Assembly (NCBI GenBank): GCA_907163375.1
Contig: CAJQUW010004452.1
Span: forward strand, 203,501 to 267,500
Reading direction: 5' to 3'
DNA length: 64,000 nt
DNA from: Prostheceraeus crozeri
Lineage: Eukaryota; Platyhelminthes; Polycladida; Euryleptidae
Part shown: positions 12,201 through 27,200 of the stretch, in pieces
How the letters are laid out: the number at the start of each line of letters is the position of its first letter
Position numbering within the stretch: position 1 is the first letter of the stretch
Translations under genes and position numbers: made by a program
The notes under the pieces: model-generated
Told to the model about the DNA's origin: nothing
What the model saw: the letters and a program-made list of their open reading frames with translations, nothing else
The model's database searches: none

Positions 12201-15200
12201 AAACCCAAAGGTGGATGAAAAGGCAATGATGACTTACTTATCTCAGTTTCCCAATGCAAAGCTCAACAGCGGTGCCCCTCTCCGTCCAAAGAATAACCCC
12301 AACCGCGTTAAAGCTTACGGCCCAGGTGTGTTTTTATTTCTTGAAAAACTTCCATTTGCTTGATTTTAGCGTTTCAAATGAGTATTCACCTCAATTTTAT
12401 CCAAGCTTTTTTTGTAACTTATTGTTAAGTAAATATTGATCTGATTGAACTATTCCAGATATATGTGCAAACGAAATGACCAGGTAAGATTGCTAAAAAC
12501 AAAGGGGCAATCCGCAACGTCTGCAGAAATTCTTCATGAAGTGATAATCTAAATGACTTAATATTTCTTTTTTTGATTTTGCTTCCTCAATATACAGGGA
12601 GTTAAAGGTACAGAAATGATGCAATTGACAAATATGTAATTGGCGTGTTTCGCTGAAAACCACAGCGGACTGACTGCGTTTCAGTTTTTAAAGAGCTCTT
12701 TTTAAAATTGAAATTCATTTAATTCGAGTGAATGAAAATCATCAAGAACATTAAGTTACCGAAATTGTTGTTAGAAATTTACAAGGAATGGCTTTAAACG
12801 GTCTAAAAATTCCATGAGACCCGCTTGCGTATCGGCGTAAGGGTTGTGCTTGGCATCACAGTCATTTTGCTGTGTTTTGTAGTCAAATTGAATGATTGAC
12901 TCATGCAAATTACATGGAGACATTCTATCAATTGCCTTCAGATAAGTGGTCAAATCCTTTTCAGTCTCTGTGCATGGAAGATATATTGAAATTAGCCAAG
13001 CTGAAATTCTCGATCGGCTCACAGCTCAGCGTCTGATGAATGTACTTTTTGATTATTCATCGTAAATTCGATTTCTTCATGTTTGAATGCTTGGTGTATC
13101 CATTCATATGTTCATGAAACAATGTCTCATTCACTCATGTAACTTGCACGTTACTCAAACAAATGATGTCATTGAGGTTTTCTCTTATTTTCAAAAACGT
13201 TTTTAGATGTCATAAATGGATTCACACATTCGCGGATTGTCCCAATTAAATCTACACCAATCCAAATATCGCAATGAAATCTCATAAAAAAGTTTGGCAA
13301 ATTTATTGTGCAATTTGATTTGTCCGTTTGACACTTAAACCACCCGATGTGATTGCGTGATTACGTGATTGAGTGCAAAACTGACTTTGATCATTTTCGA
13401 TTATTTTGGTTGATTAGTGAATAAAATCCATATTTAATGTCCTATTAATAATTATGTCATTTGCGAACATTTACATTCTTAAAAACTACATTGTTAGGTT
13501 TAACATCCACATTTGTGGGATGATTAATTAGAATAGAGAGTTTGAAAGCTATTTTAAGAGACTTCCGATTATAAACAAGGTTCATTTATTTATTATATTT
13601 ATTATGTAATCAGTCTCATAGCGTTGCGTTAGTCTCCTGCGCAACACATGTGGTTCCAGGACTTGTGATAATGTGACGTGGAAGTGGCTACCATAGAAAG
13701 TTTTTCTCCAAATTGAAGGTGCGTAGTAAGCATATTGGAGAGGAAATCCCGAGAACAATTTAAGGAATTATTGAATTTAAAACATCATTTACATCCATAT
13801 GACTATTTCTGATAGTGTAAATGGAATTAGATGTAATTTTTTATAGTAGGCCCTGTGCACGCATATCTGCTTTGACGGCAAAATTGTATCAACTGACCTG
13901 AAATACTCTTAAGGAGGTAAGCGGTCCGTAACGTCCTTCGATTTTTATTCAGGCAATCTGTCAACCTGTGAATACCGATGCATTGTCGTATGGCAAATGT
14001 GAGCATGTGGGAAGATTTCTTTCTTCTACTTCAATCTATCATGTTTCTTCGTTTTTATCAAAACCTCACACTTTTTGACACTCGTTAGACTGCGAATTAG
14101 ACCTTGAAATGTCTTTTATGTTATACCAGGATGCTTCGGTGATCATTCGATTAGTCCACGTTGACCAATCCATCGGCTGTCATCGAAAATGAGTGAAGAT
14201 CAACTTAACTGCCAACAATTAGAGATGTATAAAGCTGCTGATGAAATTTGAAGCAAACAGAGGGATGAAGAATCGGACAGATGATAACACACATGCCGAT
14301 TAAATTCGAAATAGCTTTTTACAAAGAAATCGTCATTTTTTTGTTATGAAAGTAGTTTTTAACTATAAGCATCAATCGCTGATGCTTCAACATGACCTTT
14401 AGGTTCGACTATAAAACTTTCCGCATGTGTAGGCCAAATAACTGATACAGGCCTAACACCAAAAATTAAAGTATTTCTTTCTTCGACTTCTCTTGGGAGT
14501 TTGATCAGATGACAGGACTTCCGTTGTACAAAATATATACATCAGAGGAATTCGGTACACTGACTATTAAATGCTGTTGAGTTCAACCTTCCTGCTATCT
14601 AGTTGAAATCTTCTCATGGCCTTTGTGACATTCACCCAGACATCATCATCATGTGAATCAAAAACTTCTTTGGTACTGCCGTCAGTACGCGTAGAAGTTT
14701 TTGATTTACATGATGGATTTGTGACAATTTGGACGAAGCTTAAAAATCTAAATTGCAAGACAATTAAAATGGGAAAATTGATTCTTCAAATGAGTCGCAT
14801 TTAAAACTATCTAATTTTGCTTTCTTGAGTATACGAAAGCACCTACATGCCGTTCTTATTGTCGGAAAGTCGGAGCGGGCGGCCGTCATTTTTGTAACCG
14901 CTTCCTACTCATCCGGTATCTACTCCTCACTTTCCATTTGTATAACGCAGTGCTTGTAAATACTTAGATTGATCCATGCAGACCCAGACACTTGGACTGG
15001 TACTGAAATTGCACTTTGATTTACACTTAATGTTGGTGAGAAAGTGCTATTGCATCGGGAGTAAGCCCTATCAGATGAATACTGATTTTCTACTGATGGG
15101 GAAACTTCTATGCTATTCAAAGTGCAAGTGGATTCGTTAGGCCTGTTTCGTCTTTATCGTCAACCAGAACATCCAATTGTAAATTAGTTATTTTTCATGC

Positions 15201-18200
15201 ATATTACACATGCGTGTTAGTATCTTGCTGCATGATCAATGATTTCATGAAATTGTTCGTTTTGCTCTCATGTTTATTCTGCTTATCTGAATGATTCGTG
15301 TTTCCTATCTGACACAGGATTGGAACCAAGAGGCAACAGTGTAGGCGTGCCATCTAAATTCACCGTCGAAACCTTCGAGGCTGGAAAAGGCAATCTTGAA
15401 ATCATCGTTATCAATCCAAAAGGACAAAAAGAGCGCGTGAGTATACTTCGTTTTTTATATTTGTATTTGAGTTGCATTGTACACATTTCTAGTTTATGCT
15501 ATTTCTTCAAAATCATATTATTGATTTGAGCTGGTTTCGCCTCACTATAAGAACATAGAGCAATTTTATATTTTGTTTTGGAAATTATCCAATTTTGCAG
15601 AAGTTACTTGCAAAAATGAGTTATCAATCATGTGGTCCATATTGACTTGAACATAAATGTGTGATGGCTGGCATGTTGACTTTACATTCAATTAAAATAT
15701 GATTGCCTATATTGGTCATTTGAGTACATGTAGTCATCTAGTAGTAAAGTTAGCAGTCACTGATGGAAGGCGTTACACTGATTACACTTGATGGCATGAA
15801 TGAAATGATAAACTGAGTTTTTAGGATGATATGGATGTGTAGTGGTGGGTGACAACAGAATCTGATGTAGAGGTCATATAAAAGTTTCATAAATCTTTAT
15901 TGCATACCTGGAACTAATAGGGGATATTCAACACAATGATTAAATACGTGTGCATGCTTACTTAGCTAATACTTAATTAGCTTCAATTTTCATTCAACCA
16001 AATTTTTGCTAAAGTATTGCCTGCTATCTTGTTATTTCTTGTTCACTCAGCTTTATCACACTTAATATCAGTGATGGTGAGCATCATGTGTAAAGACTGA
16101 CATCTATTAGACCCTAAATATGTAATCATTTAGAAATACAAAAATCAGTCTAGCTGGGATCACACATTCAAAAAGACAAGAGAAATCATATGCGATTGTG
16201 GAACGCAAATTTCGACCAGCTCTCAGCTAAGGAAAAAAGAAATGAAACTTAGATGTCACCACTCCTTCGACTTTCAAAAAATGCCTTGCTGTTGTTGCTT
16301 TTTTGGCGTGTATTGTCCAAACTTTCGCTTAATCAGGCTGCTTCAGGGGTAAAAAGGGATAATCATACAAACATAATTGAAATATTAGATGAAAATCATC
16401 TTATTTACACGCAAGAAATCCGATGGTTTTCAATAAGTTCTTAAATGTACCAACCCTGACCGTGATAATCCTGACTTGAGACAGGTTGCAAAACTCAACA
16501 TAATATCTCTGTCAAGCGGCTCTGCTTGTACGAATTTATGTGCACATTTCATCAAATTTTCTCGCCAAATGCAAATCAAAAGTTGTTGTTTAAAAATGAA
16601 GTATTATGACTATTAGAGAAGTGAAAATCAGTATCATTGGAAAGTACGAGATGAACTCTCGATGCTTCCTGTTTTCAAGGAAACCATCAATTTCGTAACT
16701 TTGGAAGTCGCATGAGCATTACCTTTCGATTAGAATTCATCCCTTTTGAATACATCATTAATCTACCCATAGACTGGATGGAGATTCTGATTTTGGCACT
16801 ATATTGTCTGATTAACTGCAAAATGATTGTGCTGAAATTTCAAAGCTTCTCCATGTGCTTAGTTTATTTAGTCATTCATTAGTGTCATCTGCCAAAAAAA
16901 TTACTTCAGGTGGATCTGTGGCTGAATGGTATATCTTATCGATCAATATTAGACATCACAACTTTGAAGTTCTAAACATTGTATCAATCTTCTGTTTTCT
17001 CTCTTGCTTTTTTTGAATATGAATGACTTTCATATTTTTCATAGTATGTAATATTACTTGGCTTTCCTAAGCTTTTCAATTTTAGCATGACAATCGGCAT
17101 AGGCCTTTTTACAAATATAGGCTGCAAATTGTTTATTCTTAGGCAACTGTCATATGAAATAGTATGTGTCCCACATGTCTCATGATATATTGTACACTAT
17201 TAAGCTCCTCAGATAGTGACAGTACTATGTATTAATGACAGTACCAGTATTCACGCCAAGCATTGCAATTACTATGCCTATATTTGATTCGAAGAACTCG
17301 TTGAAAGCCTGGAGAATCAAGTTTGATGTGTACTGCACAATCACAAAGTTGGATAGCAATGATAAACTTAAAATTCTTCCGATGTGTTTCATTGGATCAA
17401 GGTTTGATGCCATTTGGGATACTTTTGATGGTCGAACTACATATGAATCAGCCTGTCTTCAGATTGAAGCTTTTCTTCGTCAAGATAATCGTCCTGATGA
17501 TCCTCTGATGTTCTTCATAGAACGACAGTGGCAAAATCATAAGACCACTTTTGATTTTGTGCGAGACTTGAGATATCGAGGTAATTTTATTACAGAAAAG
17601 AAGTCCGCTATAGATGATCTTGTTCGATTGCAACTGATTCGGTGTATTCCAATATCTATCCGACCTGCGGTATCCACTATGACAGACGTGGATAGCATGA
17701 CTGAGTGTTTATCGAAAATCCCAAGACCGAATTCAATGCCAACTACTGTAGCAGCGGTACAAAGTCGACGTTCATCTTATATATGTTACAACTGCGATTC
17801 ACCTGGTCATATCTCCTCAAGATGTAGAACAAAAAAGTCAATCTGCGAAAGCTGTCGTGGTTATGGGCATTTGTCGAAATATTGTCGATCTCAACCTTCG
17901 AAGCCAAAAAACGGTATCAGTGGCGGATCTACAGCGTAGATTCCGCCACATAATCGTCGAAACCAATAGTAACTTTGAGAGTAAATGACAACGGTGACAC
18001 GAATCTATTGACTGCCCTGGTCGATACCGGAAGTGATGTTTGTATTGTTTGCAACAAAAGTGCAGTTTTCTCTGATATTTTTCGAACTCCGATAAATGAT
18101 ATAATGACTCTGTCTGGTGATGGTATACAAATCATTGGCACGACTAATTTGAAATTCATGACAAATGGTCTTAACTATTCATGGGATTTCTTAGTAGCTA

Positions 18201-21200
18201 ATTTGGCTGAATTTATTGGTTTTGATTGTGTTCTTGGCTGGAACTTTCTACGGAATCATCCTGATATGTTTAAGTCAGTTATTGATGGATTGTGCTGCTC
18301 TCTTACTGTGAGTGAGAATCCGAGATTAATGTCTTGTAAAGAATTCGAGAATGATATGAGTGTTGATGACAATTCTTGTGTCCCAAGTCCCGACCTGAGT
18401 GCAATTGTTTTTCCACAGAATTTGACACTTGATTATAAAGACATGGTTGAAAGTTACAAATCGCTCTTTTGTAAACGAATTCGTAGAAGCAAATTGAAAG
18501 AAATAAATATAACCCTTACTTCTCCAACGCCTATCACTATCCCACCGCGACGATTACCTCTATGTTACGTCGACAGGATGTGGAAATTCCTTAGAGATTA
18601 TGAAAATCAAGGTATAATTGTGAGATCATCAAGTTCTTACTGTTCTCCAGTTGTGGTGGCTACAAAAAAGAACGGGGATCTTCGTGTGTGCTGTGACTAT
18701 CGCCAACTGAATAATTTTTCTGTCAAAGATAAATATCCTATTCCCACTTTCGAAGAAATCCGCGATTCTCTTGTAGGATCTCGTGTCTTTTCTAAAATCG
18801 ACCTACAATCAGGGTATTGGCAGCAAGCAGTATCTCCAGAATCTCAAAAATATACAGCTTTTAGTCCTGGCCCGCAATTTGGATTATGGGAATGGCGAGT
18901 TCTCCCGTTTGGTCTTACGAATGGACCCTCTAATTTTCAACGTGAGATGTCAAGTGCTTTTAGTGACTTACCCTTCTGCTCTGTATACATAGATGACATA
19001 GTGATTCATTCTTCTGATCATGAGACTCATCAACGACATGTGCAGAAGTTCCTCGACCGGGGTCATCAGTTGAATTTGACCCTAAATGGAGAAAAATGCG
19101 CTTTTGGTCTTCCTGGAATTGAAGTTTATGGACATAATATTGGAGTAAATGGAATCACAATGTCAGCGAATAAATTAGCATCACTCATTGAATGTCCTAT
19201 TCCTAATAACAAGAAGAACTTGCAACGATTTCTGGGATTCTGCAACTATGATGCCCGCTTTATACATAATTACGCTGAGTATGCTCGTCCTCTATATGAG
19301 TTGACAAAGAGCTCCATTGAATTCTCATGGACTGATCTTCATACGAACTGTTTCCAAAAATTAAAGGAGGCGTTTGGAAAAGATGTGTGTTTAGCTATCC
19401 CTGATCCAGATTTGCCTTTTACGGGTTATACTGATGCCAGTAACCATGCAGTATCTGGTGTTTTGATGCAATCAGGCAAGCCCATTGAATTTGCAAGTCG
19501 AGTTTTGACGGCCAGTGAAAAAACTACAGTACCATCCAACGTGAATGTTTGGCCATCATTTTTTCGCTAAAAAAGTGGCGGCATTACCTTCTCGGTAACA
19601 AATTTACCTTGTTTACGGACCCTTTTTTTACCTAATTGCAGTTTTAAGTGCACCCTAAAATGCATGAGAACAACAAATTTAATCAACAGAATTCATCCGT
19701 TCGTACTTTCCTGCCTATAGTTATAAATGAGTTGTGTGTCTTCGTCTTTCTTCCACTTACACACCGAGCGCGCGCTTCGGTGTAATGTGCGTGCGTCATC
19801 ATCGGTTTGCGAATGCGCCGCGCCGTTAGGGTGCACTATGCTGCAGTAGGCGTAGGCAGCGCTTCTTCATCTTTCAGTATAGCCATAAACCCCTTACTTG
19901 GTTAAAAGAGCAAAGATTGGATGGGATACTCGGCAGATGGGCCTTGGCCATACAAGAGTATGATATAGATATCAAACATGTCCCAGGACGAGAAAATGTT
20001 TTGGCAGATTCTTTATCGAGACAAATGACTAATGCCCTATCTTTCACGTCCTCAGTATCTCGTGATGAAATTCGTCGTTCTCAAGAGGAAGACTCTGTAT
20101 TATGTCAACTGAAAAGGTCGGTCATTAATGAAGAAAGTTGCCCACGCTTATCCATAGATAACGTTTCTCTTCAACGGCGTCGGACGCAAGTGTTTCTACA
20201 ATTGACAGTAGAAAATGGAATACTGATGCGCGAGTGTAAGTTGAGTCCATTTAGTGCTATCGTCCAATTTCCTGTTATACCTGAGTACCTGCAACAGAAA
20301 ATAATAAAATCAGCTCATGAGCCTCCGCATTGTGGTCACTTTGGCAGCGATAAAACATTGGCTCGCGTAAGGAACTGCTCATACTGGCCAGGTATGCGAC
20401 AATCTGTCTTGAAACTCGTAACTGAGTGCATGAGTTGTCAGGCGGTCAAAGCACATGCACAATCAAGTCCAAATCAAACATTCACCGCAGCAGCTTCATC
20501 TCCATGTCAACTAATAACCGCAGACGTCCTTAAATTACCAATGGATCAAGGATATTGTGGTATTCTCCTCATGGTGGATTCTTACTCAAAGTTTCCGGTC
20601 GCTTATAAACTTCGCAATGAAACAGCAAAGTCAATATCGAAGCATTTTCTCCATTACTTCGCAACTTTTGGCATCCCTGATTGTGTTTTGACTGACCAAG
20701 GAGCAAATTTTGAGAGCGCACTCATAGATGAACTTCTCACCAAATTCAAAATAGAAAAACGGCGAACTACTCCGTATCATCCAGAATGTGATGGACAGAC
20801 GGAGCGCATGAACCGTACATTGCTTGAGATGCTCCGACACTATTCGCGTGAAGGGAAATGGGTAGATAATTTGGATCTAGTCTTGATGGCCTACAGGACA
20901 AGCGTAAATGCAACAACAAGTCAAACTCCAGGATTATTGTTCTATGGTCATGAAATGGGCTCTATGCCAATTCTTGAGGGTCAGTTAACGGTCAATTTAC
21001 CATCAGAGCAGGTGGGCGAGAATACTGGACGATGTTGAGCTCAGTAAATCGTGTAAGAAGATCGTGGAAGATGTTCCGTATCATCTAGAACCAGGTGACA
21101 AGGTATTGGTAAGAAAACACGTCAGGAACAAACTACAACATACGTTCGATAGTGATTGAACTGTGCTTCATATGCAGGGCTCCGTAGTGACAGTACAAAA

Positions 21201-24200
21201 TAACTCTGGGCAAAATCGTACTGTTAATATTCGGGATGTAGTTCATCTGAAGGGGATGTAGTGTGGTATTGTCTGATTTGACTATTGTATTCCTGTCCGA
21301 ACGAACTGATCAGTACTCCACTTGTAAGCTTCTGCATGCATGTGTTGATTCATAATAAAGCAAGTCTTGAACACGATCACACATGTAATTAGACTGCGTT
21401 GTGAATACCATAACTTCAATGAATTTATCCATGTAATTTAAAATATAAAAAATGCAGCATATTCGGACTACACACAAATTATCTCACACATTACCACAAC
21501 ACACGATCCTTTGTACCATCCTCAGTCCTTTTTCGGGAACAATTTTAATTGCCCTGTTTATAGAAATGTACAGAAATTTGATTCAATTTAGTGTGTCACT
21601 ACCGAAACTTCTCTCGACGGCGTTATTTGATGCCTTGCAAGAGACAAACTTAAGCTTGATGACATCGAATTCCTCTTCCTTGCAAGCTAATATGGTGCAT
21701 TACTGGCTTGTATCAAATTGTCCGCGGCTCCATCTTTCTGTGACTGCCGTTGAACACAGTCTTTTAGATCTATATTGACCCTTGACATTCTTCCATCTCA
21801 TGCTTTTACGTGGAGTCCACATGTGACTTTTATGACATGATACAATAATTTGTCCGTTTTAACATTCTCTAAAACAGATGGGCTTGACCTATGAGTTAAC
21901 AGCTGTTTACCAGTCTACCAGGCAGGAAAATCCCCCATCCTTTTTCAAAAAAATATGAGTACACTTTCGATTCTAATATGCGCTATGGAGGAACCATCAC
22001 ATACGATTTACGTTGGGGTAAGAGGTAATGTTCTCAAGCAAACTGATATTTTACTTTTGTCTCCCATGTGACCATAGGTGTGTAAGTGTGATCGAGGCTA
22101 GGAAGGCTTGTCTTCTCTACTAAATCATCGAATGAAACGGCAATCCTTCTTCACTATCACGGTTCATTCCCTTAACTATTACAAACTTTGCATGCACTAA
22201 TTGTGTGAAAAAAACAATCGCTCCCTTTGTTTGACGTAAATCTATTTAAAAAATTTTTTTCAAAAAATCACCCGACGCGTTTCGTCAATCCGACAGTCTC
22301 AAGGGCTTAGTATGTGACACAAGTGTTAAAAGGTAGGTTTATATACAACAAATCAGTAGTCCAGTCAGGGCAACTCATCATGTCAGCTCATGACGTCTGT
22401 TCAATAGCGGCATTTTCAACGCAATGTTACGTGATTCAGCCATCCTAGTAGTAATCGCCGAGTTTTGCTTGTCCAAAATCTTATAACTAAAATCATCAAT
22501 GGTCATCACTTCATCGCAATGGTCTAACAAGTTATGTTCAGTTAATGCACTTTTTGTATCTCGATTCCTTAAACTACGTTGGTGTTCGTTGAATCTAGTT
22601 TTGAAAGGTCGACATGTTTGACCTATGTACTTCTTCTGGCAGCGATTGCAAGAGAATTCATAAACTACATATTTATGCTTACAGTTAAATTTTGGGCCGA
22701 TTGTCAAGCAAATATTGCAAGTACACTCATTATCAGATTTTCTTTTAAATGCTGTTGCTAATTTTTTTACCAGGTTTGGATGTGATGCGCACAGGTATAC
22801 TATACTTATTTTTTACTTTATTGATTTTTCTTAAAAAACTTTCACCCACGTAGTCAAGGGAGAGATTAACGTCGTTATTTCTTCCGTTATTACTTGCGTT
22901 AATTTTATCATTTTTATAACTATCGACATTATCAACATGAAACCCATTACTTTCTAGCCTATTTTTCATAATTTGTTGCGCTTTGAACGTATCAAATGTA
23001 TCAGAACATCTGTCTTCAACATGCCGAAAACTATTACTAGCAAAATTATCTTTTACATAGTTGGGGAGCCAACTGTCTTTTCTTAAGCTAATGCCTGAAT
23101 GGCACGGTTTGCTGTACCATTTAAAGTAACTCAGTTTGTTTTTAACGGATATACTAATGTCCAGAAAATCAAGATAATCGGTATCGGGGTTTCTGAAGTG
23201 AATTGAATATCACTGTTTACAGAGTTAAAAGTATCGAGGATTATTTTCATCGTATCTTTATTTTTGGGAAATGGTCCCATGATGATATCATCAATGTATC
23301 TTTTAAAGATGGCTGGGACAATACTATGTTTTGTTTTTAATATATCGAGCGCTTAATTCTCTATGTTGTTCATATAAATTATGGAAAACGGCGGGGAAAA
23401 GTGTGTTTCCATGGGACAACCTTTTATTTGTAAATATGTTTTTTGGTTATACGCTATTTCATAGTTGTAAGCTATAAATTTAAGAAAATCGATCAAATCC
23501 TCAATATTTAATCCATAATTATCAATGCTACTCCAGTATTGTCTCGCGAAATCTTCTACAACTTTCAGACCATCTTCAATTGGAATACTTGGATACAGAT
23601 TAATTACATCTAAGGAGATAAAGACGCAATTATCCGTGTTATTTAACTTATCGTTGTTATTTCTAAGACATTCAATCAATGCATTGGTGCTATCGTCGGG
23701 TGATTTTTTGAAAAAATTTTTTTTAATAGATTTACGTCAAACAAAGGGAGCGATTGTTTTTTTCACACAATTATGACTAACCTCCCGCACGGACGAACTA
23801 TGAAATTTGCATGCACTGCTGTCTCTGTACTTTTGGTTGACGGAGAAAGTTGACACCAAGACAGTGACCTATATTTACGAGGATAAATAATTTGTATTAT
23901 TTTTCGGGTCTAGTTATAGGCCGCAGTCCGGAGATCTATCATTCCATAGGACTCCGACACCGGCAAAAATGACAGGAATCCGACTCCGACTCCGCATCCC
24001 TGGTTTCTACCATTGTCCTTTAGTCTGTCTATAAACAGTTTCTTTCAAAAAGTCTGATTACGTGCAATATTTCTTGATTTTTCAGGCTCAAAGAAGAGCG
24101 GTATAAAACGTCATTTTACTTGAGATGCTGTTCAAAATTTATTGAATGATCCTGATTCCAATTGACTTGTAAAGCAGATTCTGTAGGAACGAGGTCGATG

Positions 24201-27200
24201 GTTATGTTGAATTTGTAATTTACAATTGTTTCACAATTATTGTATCACGTCAATTGTTTGACATCTGCCATATACGAATCTTAGAAATAAGTTCAGGTTT
24301 GCAATTCGCAGTTTCATTGATGTGCGACAGTTGAAGGCAAGACTCAGGGAGACATCATTAGGTTTTTATTATTTCTTTTTCATAGTTAAGGATAGGTGAT
24401 TATTTGATCGAGATATCCGTTGATTTGTAACATTCCAGTGAATGCTTTTACGCTTTTTGCAGTGCAAGAAAGGGAAGAACATTGAACGATTAAATGAAGT
24501 ATTACGAATCAGGGGATATACCAATGAAGTGATAATCATAAATAGTCGATGAAGAGAACCAAATCATAGAAGGCTACCGTTTGATATCCCATTGATGAAA
24601 CTGTGAACCGTTAAATTAGAACTAATGTTTCCCATCAAAAATGCTAAACTTGTCTTCAAATTTGATTGATAGTCTGAACTTCTGATTTAATGTTTAAAAT
24701 GATGTCAAAAATGGATTCAGGGTCTGTGTTTTTCTCACTTGTCGCTCTGTGGGCAACATGTTGGTGCATGCAGACTATACATGATAAATGTACCTGGATG
24801 GAATATAATTTTCGATATTTTCTTATTTGCTACGAGTTTACTAGAACTTATGGAGCACATTGATAAACGCGCACTTGCCGTACAGCATATAGACGCATAT
24901 GAATTAAAAGCAAACTGGAAGAAATGTAGTGTTCGGATTGCTCTTCAATGCTATATCAACAATTAAAATTATGATATTTTTCGTTTTTTCACATTTGCCA
25001 AATTGTTACTTCATACTTTTCAGTGTGATGTGTTATTTAACAATGACAGGAATCAAACGTATTCATGTGCATACGAGCCTACTATGGAAGGGGAATATCG
25101 CGTTATTATAAAATACTCAGGCAAAGAGATTCCCAGGAGTCCTTATCACGTTCTGGTTGAAGGTCCAGCTGGGGATCCCAACAAAGTGACTGCATCAGGT
25201 CCTGGTATTGAACCTGTTGGTAATTTCGTTTCAAAACGAACGTTCTTCAATATTTTCACTGAAGGTAAGTTGTTTTTTATACTTACTTTTTTAAATAGTA
25301 GTTAATGCGAATTTTTTGTGATGTACTTTAAATATCATGTAGCAATTTAGATAGTAGCAGAGAATTTCAGTACTGTCGTTTTACAGATTTCATGAAAATT
25401 TATATTCTTTTCTAACTATACTTATTTACTTTTTCTTAACAAATGACTTCACGCTAATTGTAAAGGCAGTAAAGTGCCACTGCTTAGAGCCATAATCGCT
25501 AGGATGTATATATCGCTGATTAAATGAATTTAAGTTACAATTTCATTGTAATCTAGGCTTCATTATTTCTTTTTGCCTGTAATGACTGCTTGTGCAGTAA
25601 TAAGCTTTGAGCTAGAAGTTACCAGATACCCAGATACATTACGCTTCTGATCAGCAAATTTATTCGAGCGAAAATTAAGCTTTGATTCCACTACTCCTCC
25701 ACCAAATGGTTAGAGGGTGTTCGACCACTCGATCAAAAAAAATATCAAATTTTAGCACTTAACCACATCGACATGGCAGATAACCTTCCTTAGGCTATGC
25801 AAAACCTGAAGTGAAACTCAAAGTCGGATAGCTAGTTTATATTATAGTATTATGAATACACCATGGTAAGTTTTCTTTAAACTTGAAGATATTTCTTGAA
25901 ACACCATGACTCATATATGATTGATGATAAGCGGAAGTAAAGCTGATTCCCCTGCAAATGACTGAGGCGTGTCTCGCTGAGCAGCTTAGGGAAGCGATAT
26001 TCAGTTTTCAAATAGACATTTAGTATCATTAAGGTTAAAACCAAGTTTCTTGGAATGCAAAATAGCATTATATTGCAAGTTAATTTATTTTGTTTTCTGA
26101 AAAAACTTCGTTTTCACTTTATTCATCCATAAAAATCGGCGTTGAGTCAATTCTAAACACTTTCAGCACTTTATGTCCATGTTCCTTTGTGTATGTGTAG
26201 GCAAGGTGGATTGCTAAATAAATGAATAACTCGTGTGCCTTGGGTCTAAATTTGGCATGGGTGGTTTCGAGGGATTAAAAAATAGTGCTGATATTTCATT
26301 TTTCATTCATTGATTGTTGCTATTGTTGGTTTCAAAAGGGGCTTTGTTGGATGTATTCTTCACGCTCCTGAAAAGTCAAAGCTGAACAGTATCATAGAGT
26401 ATGAACAGTATATGGTAAATGTGAAACAGTTCCTCTTCTCCGAAATCCATGTAATTTGTAAACAATTAATTCTTCAGAAAACCAAACCTTGTATGCGATT
26501 TTTTCGGAAAAAATTCGAATCCGAGATTGGTTTTCTGAAGAATTGAATGTTCACAAATATATGATAAACTATCGCATGACAGACAATGGTTATTCGTCAG
26601 CAAATCTGCTCATTCGAACTTCTCCTGCTTAGTCAAAGTTCATTGTGCAGAAGTTACAAGAATCGGACATTCTTCGGATTAGCACTGACAATGCTGGCAG
26701 AAACCTATAGATTTTTACTTATAGATGTTTACTTTATCCGTTCTTTATAAGCGGCATTTGTGTAAATGTTACTATGAAGAGTTAAACAAAACAACAATCG
26801 TGGAACTTCAAACGCTGCCGATAACTGTTGTTACATTCAATTATTTGAAGGCGGAAAACAAACTTATCTATTAGAAACGACAAATCCAAATTGTACATCC
26901 ACATGTTCAGTTAATTCATGAATTATATATTAGTGAACAAAATTTAGAATTACAAATGTCGAGGATTCGAATATTCAGTCAATCACAAGAAACATTGCAA
27001 AGGTCTGAATGTTGCATCACGAAGCTTCATAGTAATCGGACTGCTGTGTATAATAAGACTGCTGCTTGTCGAAACTTCTAAACTCATGCATTACAGATAT
27101 TGAGAGAAAAACAACAATTTGAATGAACTTGATAGAAAATGCATCAATTTTTCAATCGGTGAACACACTCACCTGATTTGAGAATCAAGCCGAAGTCACA

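Larger units (their letters stand above)
12326..15317 (+). other. Filamin intron 4
   Basis: 3.0 kb. Contains an unrecognised - strand ORF (12771-13022) and a strong hairpin (14646-14716). The rest is featureless. Confidence 0.65.
22187..23817 (-). mobile_element. Penelope-like element with inverted ends and 12-bp TSD
   Basis: Whole insertion. TTTGCATGCACT occurs at 22187-22198 and again at 23806-23817 as a perfect 12-bp direct repeat, the likely target duplication. Inside it, 22199-22277 and 23694-23772 are inverted 79-bp copies, imperfect in the A/T runs. The body encodes Penelope RT and GIY-YIG on the - strand, with the RT N-terminus missing. Inverted, truncated end fragments are known for Penelope-like elements. 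Confidence 0.85.

Noticed and set aside
21452..21778. 108-codon ORF after the Gypsy element as an env-like gene
   Set aside because: No signal peptide, transmembrane pattern or family motif could be supported; it lies beyond the candidate LTR.
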